Positions 6,643 through 15,804 of a stretch of DNA of 39,099 nucleotides are shown piece after piece. Position numbers and translations under genes: made by a program. Source of the DNA: Prevotella sp. P5-92 (GTDB lineage: Bacteria > Bacteroidota > Bacteroidia > Bacteroidales > Bacteroidaceae); NCBI RefSeq assembly GCF_002251245.1, contig NZ_NPJG01000006.1, forward strand, positions 1 through 39,099, in the 5' to 3' direction. The stretch's first letter is position 1. Each line of letters begins with the position of its first letter. The notes below the pieces were generated by a model. That model was not told the DNA's origin and did no database searches. It saw nothing but the letters and a program-made list of their open reading frames with translations.

Positions 6643-9600
6643 TTATTTCGACTTCTTTGCCGTTTTCTTTTTCTTTCTGCCGAAGAGGTCGCGGAGGGTG
6701 GTGAAGTCCTTCTTCATGATGATGCCCACGCCCTGGGTGTTGAGACTCGACTTGGTGAAGTAGCGGTCGTTGGTCTGGTTATAGACTTTGAGTGCGAGGT
6801 TGCCGTTAGGAGTGAGCAGGTAGCGGATGTCGAAGTCGCCGATGAACGACTGTGTGGCCTTGGCTGCATTGTCGCGGTAGCCAAACTGTCCGTTGATGAG
6901 GAGGCGGTTGTTGAGGAGGCGGCCACTGAGCAGGCCTTCGTATTCGGCATTGTTCCATCCCTCGTCTCCAGTGGAGATGTTGGCGCCGAAGTTCCAGTTG
7001 TTGCTCTTGACCACCGAGCCGAGGATGGAGTTAATCTGTCCGGAGATGGTGCCCGAGAGAAGGCTTTGCATGGCGAGTGACGTCTGACTGTATTGCGCTC
7101 CGCCCTGAGCCTGCGAGTTGTTGTTGGTCTGAGGGTAGAACTTGCCAATGCCGAGCAGATACACCACCTGTTGGTTCATCTCCTCCTCGCTGTTGATGAT
7201 GCTGCGTATAATCTGTTTCTCGTCGGTGCTGACGGTAGGCATGTCGATGTCGAAGCTCACCTGTGGCTGTCGTGCTATGCCTCCGATGTTCATGAGGCAG
7301 TTGACACGTATGGTGTTGTTAGAGAAGCTGTTGCCGATGTTTAGGTCTGAGAGTGTCACGCCGTTGACGGTGTGTACTGCCTGCAGGTTGATGGCAGCGT
7401 CGAATGGGTTGCCGCCGAAGACGAGTGTGCCGCCGCGATTGAACGAGAACGACTTTTTCAGTATGTTTTGTATGGTGATGCCATAGGTGCCGTGGTCAAC
7501 GGTATAGGTGCCGAACATGTTGAATGCTCCCTTGTCGTAGTATGTGGCCTTGATCACTCCGTCGCCGTTGAGCGTGATATAGTCGCCGGTGTTTTGGTCC
7601 ATGAGCAGACGTATGGTGGCGTCGGGCGTGCAGTTGATGTTGAAGTTGATGTACATGTCTGACGAGAGGTTGAGCGGCGTGACTGTGCGGTGAGAAACGG
7701 CGTTGTCGGCGTTGGCGAGACTGTTGTTAGTGGAGTCTTTCCACTCGATGAAGTCCTGGTTGGAGAGAGCGTCGGGCGACGACACGTTGTAGGTGAACGA
7801 CGAGCCTGGGCGCGGCGTGATGTCAACGTCCATGCGGAAGAGACCGCTGCGTCCGTTGATGTGAACGTTGCCAGTGCCATAGACGGTGCCGTAGAAGGTG
7901 TTGTTGCCGAAGTCGCGGAAGTCGTAGGCGAGGAGGTTGTCGGCGGCGATGTCGAGGTTGTAGCTCAGACGTGTGAGGCTCTTGTGGTAGAGGCTTCCGC
8001 TGACGTGTCCTTCGTGTCCCTCGGCGTCGCGCAGAGTCACTCCGTCGAGTTTTATCTCGTTGGGAATGAGTTCTATGGTCTGTCCGTCGATGTAGTATCT
8101 GCAGTTGAGCGGCGAGATCATTGCCTCTGCCTTGTTGACGGTGACCTTTCCGGTGAGGTTTATCTTGTTGAGCGGACCGGCGAGTCGCAGAGTGCCGTTG
8201 GCATGTCCTGTGACGTCGCTGATGAAGCTCTTGGTGAACGAGTGTAGGAAGTCGATGTAAGTGCCTTGTGCATTGAGGGCGAGGTCGATATGGTTGCGTG
8301 AGGGCGACACATATCCGTCGATGAGGGTTTGTGCCTCGGGACCATCGTCAGCCACGGCATGTATGTCGATCTGTTTCTCGTCGGCATTCCAGTCAACGTT
8401 GGCGTTGAGCACACCCATGCGTCCGTTTTCGAAGAGGAAGTTGTTGACGTTGAGCTTGGCATAGGCGCTCATCTTGCCGAAAGGCGCCACGATGACGGCT
8501 CGTCCCGATGCGTCGCCGTCGAACTTCACGGAGTGGAAGTTGACGAGGTTTAGCACGTATTCCACATCCACGGCGTTGAGGTCGATGAGCAACGAGTCGG
8601 TGTCGCGGTCTGAAGCCCGTCCGTTGACGATGATATGCTGTCCGTTGTGTTCTATCTTGAATTGTCGGATGTCGATGTCGTTTTTGGCGTAAGAGATGTT
8701 TGACGCCATTACGTCCCACTGCTTGTCACCTATATTAATATGTGAGGGGACGATGGATATGGTGGCAGCCTTTTGGTTGTCGTCGCGTGTGAAGAACGAG
8801 GCGATGGCGTTGATATTGCCTGACATGGGTTTTGTGGCACTGCCGTTGTCCCAGTAGAGCGATGTGTGGAGTTTGTTGTCGGCAGCCGAGCAGTGAGCCT
8901 TGAGGCGCATGGCGTCGCCGTTGTCCATGATTTTGGTGAGTCGGGTGTCGAGGAGGAGAGTGTCGAGAGGCGACGACAAGGCCACGACGGCTGCGGCATA
9001 AGGCTTGTCGTTGAGCGAGAAGCTGTCGGTGTTAGCGTTGAGGGCCACCTCTTGTGTGGTGTCGTCGAGGCGCGAGTCGATGACGAGAGGCGACTGGATG
9101 TCGAGGTTGACGCCTAAGAGCGGCCGCATCCATCGTGTGGAAGAGATAAAGGCCTTGAGCGAGAAGGCGTTGCCGTAGCTGCGGCCGTCGTGGGTGAGTC
9201 CTGGAAGGGTGGGGAGCTTGCTGCCTACGATGTTTGAGAAGCTCTTGGCGAGTGTGGCTATGTCGAAGGTGCCGTTGATATCGATATGGCCGAAGTCGCT
9301 GTCAAGTCTGATGTTATGTGTCTTTCCGCTGAATCCAGCCTCGACGTCGATATGATCTATGCGGCAGGAGTCGGTAGAGGATGTGAGCGAGAAGTCGGTG
9401 ATGGAGAGCGTGCCCTGAGCGTCGTTGACCGCCGAGGCGCGCATGTCGGCGGTGACAATGGCAGAGAAGCGTGCGTCGCCCCATCTTGACGAGAGGTTGA
9501 TGGCCTGAGGACAGATGTAGTCGATGTTGACTGCCAAGGCGATATCCTTGCCCTTGCCGAGGGTGGAGAGCGAGCCGTCGGCAGAGAGTCTGATGTTTGG

Positions 9601-11073
9601 GTCGTCGATGCTCACCTTTCCGCCTATGGATGATGCGGAGTAGGTGGCGTTGAGGTCGATATTGCTGAAGGTGTAGCCGTCGTAGCTGAACTTCGAGACG
9701 GTGCCTTTGACGTCGATGGAAGGTTTGCCTCCGGCCGCCTTGAGTGCGCCCTGGGCGTTGACGTTGAGGGCAGCGGTGCCGAGGTGATGGTTGTCGGCGA
9801 GCGTCTTGAGGTCGATGCCATCGGTGACGGCAGTGGCGCCGAAGTGGTTGTTGTCGTCCATGTGGAACTTGATGTCCACATTACCCACGCCGGTCCTTAC
9901 GTTGCCTCGGGCGGTGATGGCGCCGTCGCGTGTGGCTGCGGCATTGCCGTTGAAGTCGATGTTGCCCAGTCGGCGTAGTACGTCAGGCACTTCGGTCTTT
10001 TCGCCCTTGAGGTTTTCGGAGAGGAACTCGATGGTCTTCGACGAGACGCCGAGATGCTTCACGTCAGCATACCACAGTCCTCGGGCCCCTTGTTTTTTAT
10101 ACCATCCCTTGGTGTCGATATTGATGTCGCCCGACGGCGAGTTGACGACAAACGAGCCGATGTTGACGCTCGTCCCGGTGCCGCTGAATGACGAGGCGAT
10201 GAAGAGCTTGTCGTGGAACGTGTGCAGCGAAGGCAAGATAAAAGCCATGTCGGCTGGTGTGACAAACGACTGTTCTATGGTGCCGTCAAACTTCACGGTG
10301 GCGGCTATGATGTTTTTGCCGTCGTGGCGGTAAGAGGCTGTGAGCGAGGGGATGAGCAACTTGGAGGCAGGCATCTCGAGCGTAAAGTCGCTCAGCACGG
10401 CCTTACGGCGGTCGGCTCGGAAATGGAAAGCCAAACGGCGGATGTCGATGCCCGACTGCTCTTTGAACGACAGTTCGCGGACGGCGAGTTCAAGAGTGTT
10501 GTCGGTGAGTTGCGGCAAAGCGGCGTATAGGTTGAAGTCGCTGACGGCGAGATGGTTAATGTCGAGTTTACCCTTGGTAGGAGCCTTGTCGTAGCGGTCG
10601 TAGTGAATGTCGGCGTGCCGCATGATAAACGACCCGACGGCGATGTCGAGCGGTTTGTGGCTCGTGGTGTCTTTCGACGCGAGCGAGTCGAGCACAAACT
10701 GGAAGTTTGGCTTGGCCTCGGCAGAAGTCTGATAGAGCGTGAGGCGCGGACTGAAGAGCTGTGCTGAGTTGACGACGATGCGCCCCTTGGCAAGCGCAGC
10801 CACGTCAATCTTCGCTGCTATGCGCGCCGAGAGCATCATGGTCTTGCCCTTCTGGTCGAGGATGGTGACGTCGTCGATGATGATGCGGTTGAGCATGCCC
10901 AAGTCAACGCGTCCTACTGTCACCTTCGTGCCAATCTTTTTCCCCACGGCGTTAGCCACCGTCTGTCCGAGTTGTTGTTGGACATACGGCACATGGAGTA
11001 GGATGGCGATGGCGATGTATATGGACACAGAAGTCCATACGACGATGTTTATTATGTGTTTAAATAGTTTCAA
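6643..11073 (-). CDS. tamB: TamB-like translocation and assembly module protein
   Basis: 1476 aa. One N-terminal membrane segment (about residues 8-28, VVWTSVSIYIAIAILLHVPY) is followed by an AsmA-like start (QTVANAVGKKIGTKVTVGRVDLG) and a long run of beta-strand repeats typical of the groove-forming repeating-beta proteins. The last 400 residues match the TamB/DUF490 C-terminal domain: ILKKSFSFNRGGTLVFGG, IGGIARQPQVSFDIDMP, LLSGRLLNNRLLINGQFGYRD and a final FGRKKKKTAKKSK tail. TamB spans the periplasm from the inner to the outer membrane, and is implicated in lipid transport and outer-membrane protein assembly. Length is normal for Bacteroidales TamB. It is transcribed alone, divergently from nqrA. 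Confidence 0.93.
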   Translation of the reverse strand: MKLFKHIINIVVWTSVSIYIAIAILLHVPYVQQQLGQTVANAVGKKIGTKVTVGRVDLGMLNRIIIDDVTILDQKGKTMMLSARIAAKIDVAALAKGRIVVNSAQLFSPRLTLYQTSAEAKPNFQFVLDSLASKDTTSHKPLDIAVGSFIMRHADIHYDRYDKAPTKGKLDINHLAVSDFNLYAALPQLTDNTLELAVRELSFKEQSGIDIRRLAFHFRADRRKAVLSDFTLEMPASKLLIPSLTASYRHDGKNIIAATVKFDGTIEQSFVTPADMAFILPSLHTFHDKLFIASSFSGTGTSVNIGSFVVNSPSGDINIDTKGWYKKQGARGLWYADVKHLGVSSKTIEFLSENLKGEKTEVPDVLRRLGNIDFNGNAAATRDGAITARGNVRTGVGNVDIKFHMDDNNHFGATAVTDGIDLKTLADNHHLGTAALNVNAQGALKAAGGKPSIDVKGTVSKFSYDGYTFSNIDLNATYSASSIGGKVSIDDPNIRLSADGSLSTLGKGKDIALAVNIDYICPQAINLSSRWGDARFSAIVTADMRASAVNDAQGTLSITDFSLTSSTDSCRIDHIDVEAGFSGKTHNIRLDSDFGHIDINGTFDIATLAKSFSNIVGSKLPTLPGLTHDGRSYGNAFSLKAFISSTRWMRPLLGVNLDIQSPLVIDSRLDDTTQEVALNANTDSFSLNDKPYAAAVVALSSPLDTLLLDTRLTKIMDNGDAMRLKAHCSAADNKLHTSLYWDNGSATKPMSGNINAIASFFTRDDNQKAATISIVPSHINIGDKQWDVMASNISYAKNDIDIRQFKIEHNGQHIIVNGRASDRDTDSLLIDLNAVDVEYVLNLVNFHSVKFDGDASGRAVIVAPFGKMSAYAKLNVNNFLFENGRMGVLNANVDWNADEKQIDIHAVADDGPEAQTLIDGYVSPSRNHIDLALNAQGTYIDFLHSFTKSFISDVTGHANGTLRLAGPLNKINLTGKVTVNKAEAMISPLNCRYYIDGQTIELIPNEIKLDGVTLRDAEGHEGHVSGSLYHKSLTRLSYNLDIAADNLLAYDFRDFGNNTFYGTVYGTGNVHINGRSGLFRMDVDITPRPGSSFTYNVSSPDALSNQDFIEWKDSTNNSLANADNAVSHRTVTPLNLSSDMYINFNINCTPDATIRLLMDQNTGDYITLNGDGVIKATYYDKGAFNMFGTYTVDHGTYGITIQNILKKSFSFNRGGTLVFGGNPFDAAINLQAVHTVNGVTLSDLNIGNSFSNNTIRVNCLMNIGGIARQPQVSFDIDMPTVSTDEKQIIRSIINSEEEMNQQVVYLLGIGKFYPQTNNNSQAQGGAQYSQTSLAMQSLLSGTISGQINSILGSVVKSNNWNFGANISTGDEGWNNAEYEGLLSGRLLNNRLLINGQFGYRDNAAKATQSFIGDFDIRYLLTPNGNLALKVYNQTNDRYFTKSSLNTQGVGIIMKKDFTTLRDLFGRKKKKTAKKSK

Positions 11074-11123
11074 AATTGCTTAGTGGAGTTTCCAAAAACT
11101 GAATGATGTCGTCTTTTATGGCG

Positions 11124-11131
11124 CAAAATTA
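11124..11131 (-). promoter_or_regulatory. -7 element for tamB
   Basis: TAATTTTG on the minus strand, followed by GC, 50 bases before the tamB start at 11073. The -33 element is weak. Together with the plus-strand element at 11196 it forms a divergent promoter region. Confidence 0.55.
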
Positions 11132-11195
11132 CAAAAAAAAGTGCAATGTAACCCATTTTTATTGTCAAATTCTTCATATTCTGCTTAAAAATTCG

Positions 11196-11203
11196 TAATT
11201 TTG
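11196..11203 (+). promoter_or_regulatory. -7 element for the nqr operon
   Basis: TAATTTTG followed by CAG, 40 bases before the nqrA ATG at 11244. It matches TAnnTTTG; I see no strong TTTG at the expected -33 spacing. Confidence 0.55.
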
Positions 11204-11243
11204 CAGCGTTTTCTTAGATACTTTAACAAAACCCTTTATTATA

Positions 11244-12593
11244 ATGGTCAATGTAATTAAATTGCGTAAAGGCTTGGACATAAAGCTTGCTGGCGCGGCT
11301 GAGAAGAAAAAGATACAGCTGAAGTCGAACGGCAAGTACTGTCTTGCTCCCACCGACTTTGTAGGTGTAACACCTAAGGTCGTAGTGAAGGAAGGCGACA
11401 ATGTCAAGGCTGGCGACGCTTTGTTTATCAACAAGAATTGCCCAGAAGTGAAGTTTGCATCGCCCGTTAGCGGTACGGTGAGAGCCGTGGTGCGTGGTGA
11501 GCGACGCAAGGTGTTGGGCATTATGGTGGAAGCCGACGGAAAGCAAGAGGCAACCGATTTCGGCAAGAAAGATGTAGATCGTCTTAGTGGAGACGAAGTG
11601 GTAAACGCTCTTTTGGAGGCAGGACTGTTTGGATACATCAACCAGCTGCCTTATGCCGTGGTAGCCACACCGGCAGAACGTCCGAAGAGCATCTTCGTGT
11701 CGGCATTGAGGGACAAGCCTCTGGCAGCCGACTTCGAGTATGAGCTTGAGGGACAGGAGCTGCAGTGGCAGGCCGGACTCACCGCCTTGTCGAAGATTGC
11801 CAAGACCTATCTCGGCATCGGAGCACGTCAGACGGCGAAGGCGCTCACTGAGGCTAAGGATGTAGTAGTGACGGCGTTTGACGGACCTTGTCCAGCAGGT
11901 AACGTAGGCGTGCAGGTGAACCATCTCGACCCGGTGAACAAGGGCGAGACAGTGTGGACCGTAGAGCCAACCGCCGTATTGTTCTTCGGCAGGCTGATGC
12001 TCACTGGTAAGGTGGATCTGCGACGCACCGTGGCACTCTGCGGCAGCGAGGTGGAGAAGCCACAGTATGCCGACATGCTTGTAGGCGAAGAACTGTCAAC
12101 GCTTCTGAGCAACTCTTATGACAAGAACCGTCGGGTGCGCATCATCAACGGCAACGTCCTCACAGGTACACCAGTGACCGGCGAGGGATATCTCGGTGCC
12201 CACACATCGGAGATAACCGTCATCCCCGAAGGTGACGACGCCGACGAGTTGGCAGGCTGGATAATGCCACGCCTAAAGCAGTTCTCGGTAAGCCGCAGCT
12301 ATTTCTCATGGTTATTCGGCAGCAGGAAATACGCTCTCGACGCCCGCATCAAAGGCGGACAACGCCACATGATAATGAGCGGCGAGTATGACAGCGTGAT
12401 GCCGATGGACATCTATCCCGAGTATCTCGTCAAGGCCATCATCACCGGCAATATCGACAAGATGGAGGCGCTGGGCATCTACGAGGTGAGCCCCGAGGAC
12501 TTCGCCCTGGCCGAGTTTGTCGATAGCTCGAAGCTCGAGCTCCAGCGCATAGTACGCGAAGGACTCGACATGCTGAGGAAAGAGAATAGTTGA
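11244..12593 (+). CDS. nqrA: Na+-translocating NADH:quinone reductase subunit A
   Basis: 449 aa, the usual length of NqrA. The N-terminus VIKLRKGLDIKLAGAAEKK and the segment VVVKEGDNVKAGDALFINK are typical of the family and form a biotinyl-like fold; FDGPCPAGNVGVQVNHLDPV and GEYDSVMPMDIYPEYLVKAI are also recognisable. NqrA is a peripheral cytoplasmic subunit of the sodium-pumping complex, close to the quinone site. It is the first gene of nqrABCDEF. Its TGA stop lies inside the left arm of an 11-bp inverted repeat that begins the unusual gap to nqrB. Confidence 0.97.
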   Translation: MVNVIKLRKGLDIKLAGAAEKKKIQLKSNGKYCLAPTDFVGVTPKVVVKEGDNVKAGDALFINKNCPEVKFASPVSGTVRAVVRGERRKVLGIMVEADGKQEATDFGKKDVDRLSGDEVVNALLEAGLFGYINQLPYAVVATPAERPKSIFVSALRDKPLAADFEYELEGQELQWQAGLTALSKIAKTYLGIGARQTAKALTEAKDVVVTAFDGPCPAGNVGVQVNHLDPVNKGETVWTVEPTAVLFFGRLMLTGKVDLRRTVALCGSEVEKPQYADMLVGEELSTLLSNSYDKNRRVRIINGNVLTGTPVTGEGYLGAHTSEITVIPEGDDADELAGWIMPRLKQFSVSRSYFSWLFGSRKYALDARIKGGQRHMIMSGEYDSVMPMDIYPEYLVKAIITGNIDKMEALGIYEVSPEDFALAEFVDSSKLELQRIVREGLDMLRKENS

Positions 12594-12699
12594 AAGATTG
12601 GATATCGATAACGAAAACGGGAACGAAACGATAACGAAATCGATAACGAAAACGGGAACGAAAACGATAACGAAAACGGGAACGGTTTCAATCTTTCAA
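12590..12699. repeat. Repeat-filled gap between nqrA and nqrB, bounded by an 11-bp inverted repeat
   Basis: ttgaaagattg (12590-12600) and caatctttcaa (12689-12699) are perfect inverted copies. Between them lie tandem degenerate units built on cgataacgaaaacgggaacg. The right arm is followed by five T residues, so the transcript could form a long stem resembling an intrinsic terminator or attenuator inside the operon. The left arm overlaps the nqrA stop codon. Confidence 0.8.
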
Positions 12700-12725
12700 T
12701 TTTTACATATTAAAATATTTATGAA

Positions 12726-13880
12726 ATGAGTTTTTTAAGAAATTATCTCAATAAGATAAAGCCGAACTTCGAGAAGGACGGCAAGCTTCACGCCTTTCGC
12801 AGCGTGTTTGACGGTTTCGAGACGTTTCTCTACGTGCCCAACGACACGGCGAAAAACGGCTGTAACATCCACGACGCGATAGACTCAAAGCGCATCATGA
12901 GCATGGTGGTGATAGCCCTGCTGCCCGCCCTGCTCTTTGGAATGTATAACGTGGGATATCAGAACTATCTCGCTGCTGGCACACTCGCCGAGGCACACTT
13001 CTGTCAGATCTTCTTCTACGGCGTCCTCGCCGTGTTGCCGAAGATATTGGTAAGCTATATCATAGGTCTTGGCATAGAGTTCGCCTGGGCACAGTGGAAA
13101 GGCGAGGAGATACAAGAAGGCTATCTCGTCTCGGGTATCATCATCCCGATGATCTTGCCCGTGGGCTGTCCTATATGGATGATTGCCGTGGCAGTGGCGT
13201 TTGCCGTGATCATCGGCAAGGAGATCTTCGGCGGAACGGGCATGAACATCTTCAACGTGGCGCTCGTAGCGCGCGCGTTCCTCTTCTTCTCTTATCCTAC
13301 CAAGATGAGTGGCGACAGCGTATGGGTGGCCAACGAGTCGATATTTGGCTTGGGAAATAACCTCGCCGACGGCTTCACGGCAGCCACACCGCTCGGACAG
13401 TTAGCCGCAGGCACACAGGTGACCGCTTCGGTCAGCGATGCCGTGATGGGATTCATTCCCGGCTCGGTGGGCGAGACTTCGGTCATAGCCATCGCCATCG
13501 GCGCCGTCATCCTTCTGTGGTCGGGCATCGCCTCTTGGCGCACCATGCTCAGCGTGGTGGTTGGAGGCAGCCTGATGGCCGTGGTGTTTGAGCAGACCGG
13601 ACAGTCAATAGCATGGTACGAGCACCTGGTGTATGGCGGTTTCGCCTTCGGTGCCGTGTTTATGGCCACCGATCCAGTGACCTCATGCCGCACCAACACC
13701 GGAAAGTATATCTACGGCTTGCTCATCGGCGCGCTTGCCATCATCATCCGTGTGATGAACCCTGGCTTCCCCGAGGGCATGATGCTCGCCATCCTCTTCG
13801 GCAATATGATGGCTCCGCTCATCGACCACTATGTGGTGGATGCCAATATCAGGAAGAGAGCAAAGAGAGTAAACAGATAA
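12726..13880 (+). CDS. nqrB: Na+-translocating NADH:quinone reductase subunit B
   Basis: 384 aa with about ten membrane segments. FGGTGMNIFNVALVARAFLFF, YPTKMSGDSVW and FMATDPVTSCRTNTGKYIYG are family signatures. Thr221 in the DGFTAATPLGQL stretch is the expected site of covalent FMN attachment through a phosphoester bond. NqrB holds riboflavin and FMN and takes part in Na+ movement and quinone reduction. The gap to nqrC is 24 bases. Full length and no defects visible. Confidence 0.97.
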   Translation: MSFLRNYLNKIKPNFEKDGKLHAFRSVFDGFETFLYVPNDTAKNGCNIHDAIDSKRIMSMVVIALLPALLFGMYNVGYQNYLAAGTLAEAHFCQIFFYGVLAVLPKILVSYIIGLGIEFAWAQWKGEEIQEGYLVSGIIIPMILPVGCPIWMIAVAVAFAVIIGKEIFGGTGMNIFNVALVARAFLFFSYPTKMSGDSVWVANESIFGLGNNLADGFTAATPLGQLAAGTQVTASVSDAVMGFIPGSVGETSVIAIAIGAVILLWSGIASWRTMLSVVVGGSLMAVVFEQTGQSIAWYEHLVYGGFAFGAVFMATDPVTSCRTNTGKYIYGLLIGALAIIIRVMNPGFPEGMMLAILFGNMMAPLIDHYVVDANIRKRAKRVNR

Positions 13881-13904
13881 TGGATTCATTAGAAATGAAG
13901 AATT

Positions 13905-14522
13905 ATGAATACAAACAAGAATTCCTACATTATTATATATAGCTCGGTGATGGTCATCATCGTGGCGTTCTTGCTCGCCTTCATTTACCAGACATTGAAG
14001 CCTATGCAGGACGTGAATGTGGCGTTGGACAAGAAGAAACAGATACTCGCCTCGCTCAACATCCGCGATCTCGCCAACCAAGAGGCTGAGGCAAAATACC
14101 AGCAGGTGGTGAAGGCTGAGACAACCGTCGAGGACGGACTCGTGCTCTACGACTGTCAGGTAGATGGTAAACAAAAGTATGTCATTCCCGTAAGGGGAAT
14201 GGGACTCTGGGGACCAATATGGGGATATGTGGCACTCGACGACGACAAGAACACCATCTTCGGTGCATTCTTCAACCACGAGTCGGAGACCGCCGGTCTT
14301 GGAGCTGAGATTAAGGATTCGCGTGCATGGCAAGACCAGTTCCGCGGAAAGAAGATTTTCGCCGCTGACGGCAGCCTTGCCATCGCAGTGAAGAAAAAGA
14401 GCGACGTGAAAAACCCACAGTCGGAGTGTGATGCCGTCACTGGTGCCACACTGACGTCCGACGGCGTGTCGCTGATGCTACGTGAGTCGTTAGGTAAATA
14501 TCAAGCGTTTTTAAACAAGTAA
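13905..14522 (+). CDS. nqrC: Na+-translocating NADH:quinone reductase subunit C
   Basis: 205 aa. One N-terminal membrane segment (about residues 8-28) and an FMN-binding domain. GMGLWGPIWGYVAL and the later HESETAGLGAEI are typical of NqrC and RnfG. The TGATLTSDGV motif near residue 179-188 contains the threonine that ApbE modifies with FMN. It is somewhat shorter than the Vibrio subunit, as usual for Bacteroidales. The gap to nqrD is seven bases. Confidence 0.97.
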   Translation: MNTNKNSYIIIYSSVMVIIVAFLLAFIYQTLKPMQDVNVALDKKKQILASLNIRDLANQEAEAKYQQVVKAETTVEDGLVLYDCQVDGKQKYVIPVRGMGLWGPIWGYVALDDDKNTIFGAFFNHESETAGLGAEIKDSRAWQDQFRGKKIFAADGSLAIAVKKKSDVKNPQSECDAVTGATLTSDGVSLMLRESLGKYQAFLNK

Positions 14523-14529
14523 TACAGCT

Positions 14530-15153
14530 ATGAGTTTATTTTCAAAACAGAACAAGGAGGTATTCAGCAATCCTCTGAACCTCGACCATCCAATATTGGT
14601 TCAGGTGCTTGGCATCTGCTCGGCGCTCGCTGTCACTGCACAGCTTGAACCAGCTATCGTGATGGGTCTCGCCGTGACAGTGATCACCGCCTTTGCCAAT
14701 GTGATAATATCGCTCATCCGCAATACCATCCCGACGCGTATCCGTATCGTGGTACAACTCGTCGTCGTGGCCACCCTCGTCACCATCGTCAGCCAGGTGT
14801 TGAAGGCCTTCGCTTACGATGTCAGCGTGCAGCTGTCGGTATATGTGGGACTTATCATCACCAACTGTATCCTCATGGGACGTCTTGAGGCGTTTGCCAT
14901 GCAGAACAAGCCATGGCCATCGTTTATCGACGGCGTCTCTAACGGACTGGGCTACGCTATGATCCTCGTCATCGTGGGCGGCGTGCGCGAATTCTTTGGC
15001 CGCGGCTCGCTATTAGGATTTCAGATTCTGCCCGATGCAGTGTATGATTTCGGATATGTTAACAACGGTATGATGACCATGCCCGCCATGGCACTCATCC
15101 TCTTAGGATGTGTCATCTGGGTGCATCGTGCTTATTTTTATAAGGAGAAATAA
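14530..15153 (+). CDS. nqrD: Na+-translocating NADH:quinone reductase subunit D
   Basis: 207 aa, an integral membrane protein of about six segments and a member of the NqrDE/RnfAE family. Signatures include NPLNLDHPILVQVLGICSA near the start, LIITNCILMGRLEAFAMQNKP in the middle and SNGLGYAMILVIVGGVREFFG. Together with NqrE it holds the intramembrane iron site. It is followed after three bases by nqrE. Confidence 0.97.
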   Translation: MSLFSKQNKEVFSNPLNLDHPILVQVLGICSALAVTAQLEPAIVMGLAVTVITAFANVIISLIRNTIPTRIRIVVQLVVVATLVTIVSQVLKAFAYDVSVQLSVYVGLIITNCILMGRLEAFAMQNKPWPSFIDGVSNGLGYAMILVIVGGVREFFGRGSLLGFQILPDAVYDFGYVNNGMMTMPAMALILLGCVIWVHRAYFYKEK

Positions 15154-15156
15154 TGT

Positions 15157-15783
15157 ATGGAACACGCTATTAGCTTATTCTTCAGGTCCATATTCGTGGA
15201 CAATATGGTGTTCGCCTTCTTCCTCGGTATGTGCTCGTTCCTTGCCGTGTCGAAGAACGTGAAGACCTCGCTCGGACTGGGACTTGCCGTGACCTTCGTT
15301 CTCATGGTCACCGTGCCCGTTGACTATCTGCTGCAGACAAAGATTCTCGGTCCCGACTGCCTCGTGGAGGGCGTTGACTTGTCGTATCTCAGCTTCATCC
15401 TCTTCATCGCCGTCATCGCCGGTATCGTACAGCTCGTGGAGATGATCGTCGAGCGCTATTCGCCGTCGCTCTATGCAGCCCTTGGCATTTTCCTCCCGCT
15501 CATCGCCGTCAACTGCGCCATCATGGGAGCTTCGCTCTTCATGCAGCAGCGCATCAACCTCGACCCGTCAAACACACAATACATCGGCTCGATCGTTGAC
15601 GCACTCGTATTCGCACTCGGCAGCGGACTCGGATGGACTCTTGCCATCGTCTCTATGGGAGCCATTCGCGAGAAAATGGAATACAGCGACGTGCCAAAGC
15701 CTCTTCAGGGACTCGGCATCACTTTCATCACGGTAGGACTCATGGCTATGGCCATGATGTGCTTCTCAGGACTTAAAATATAA
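15157..15783 (+). CDS. nqrE: Na+-translocating NADH:quinone reductase subunit E
   Basis: 208 aa, about six membrane segments, paralogous to NqrD with inverted topology. [35 protein letters not shown] and [18 protein letters not shown] regions are typical, including the cysteines that bind the shared iron centre (the GMCSF and VNCAIMG stretches). It is separated from nqrF by 21 bases that contain an AGGAGG-like sequence (aaaggaggataa), a rare good Shine-Dalgarno site in this window. Confidence 0.97.
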   Translation: MEHAISLFFRSIFVDNMVFAFFLGMCSFLAVSKNVKTSLGLGLAVTFVLMVTVPVDYLLQTKILGPDCLVEGVDLSYLSFILFIAVIAGIVQLVEMIVERYSPSLYAALGIFLPLIAVNCAIMGASLFMQQRINLDPSNTQYIGSIVDALVFALGSGLGWTLAIVSMGAIREKMEYSDVPKPLQGLGITFITVGLMAMAMMCFSGLKI

Positions 15784-15804
15784 AGAAAGGAGGATAAACA
15801 GATT

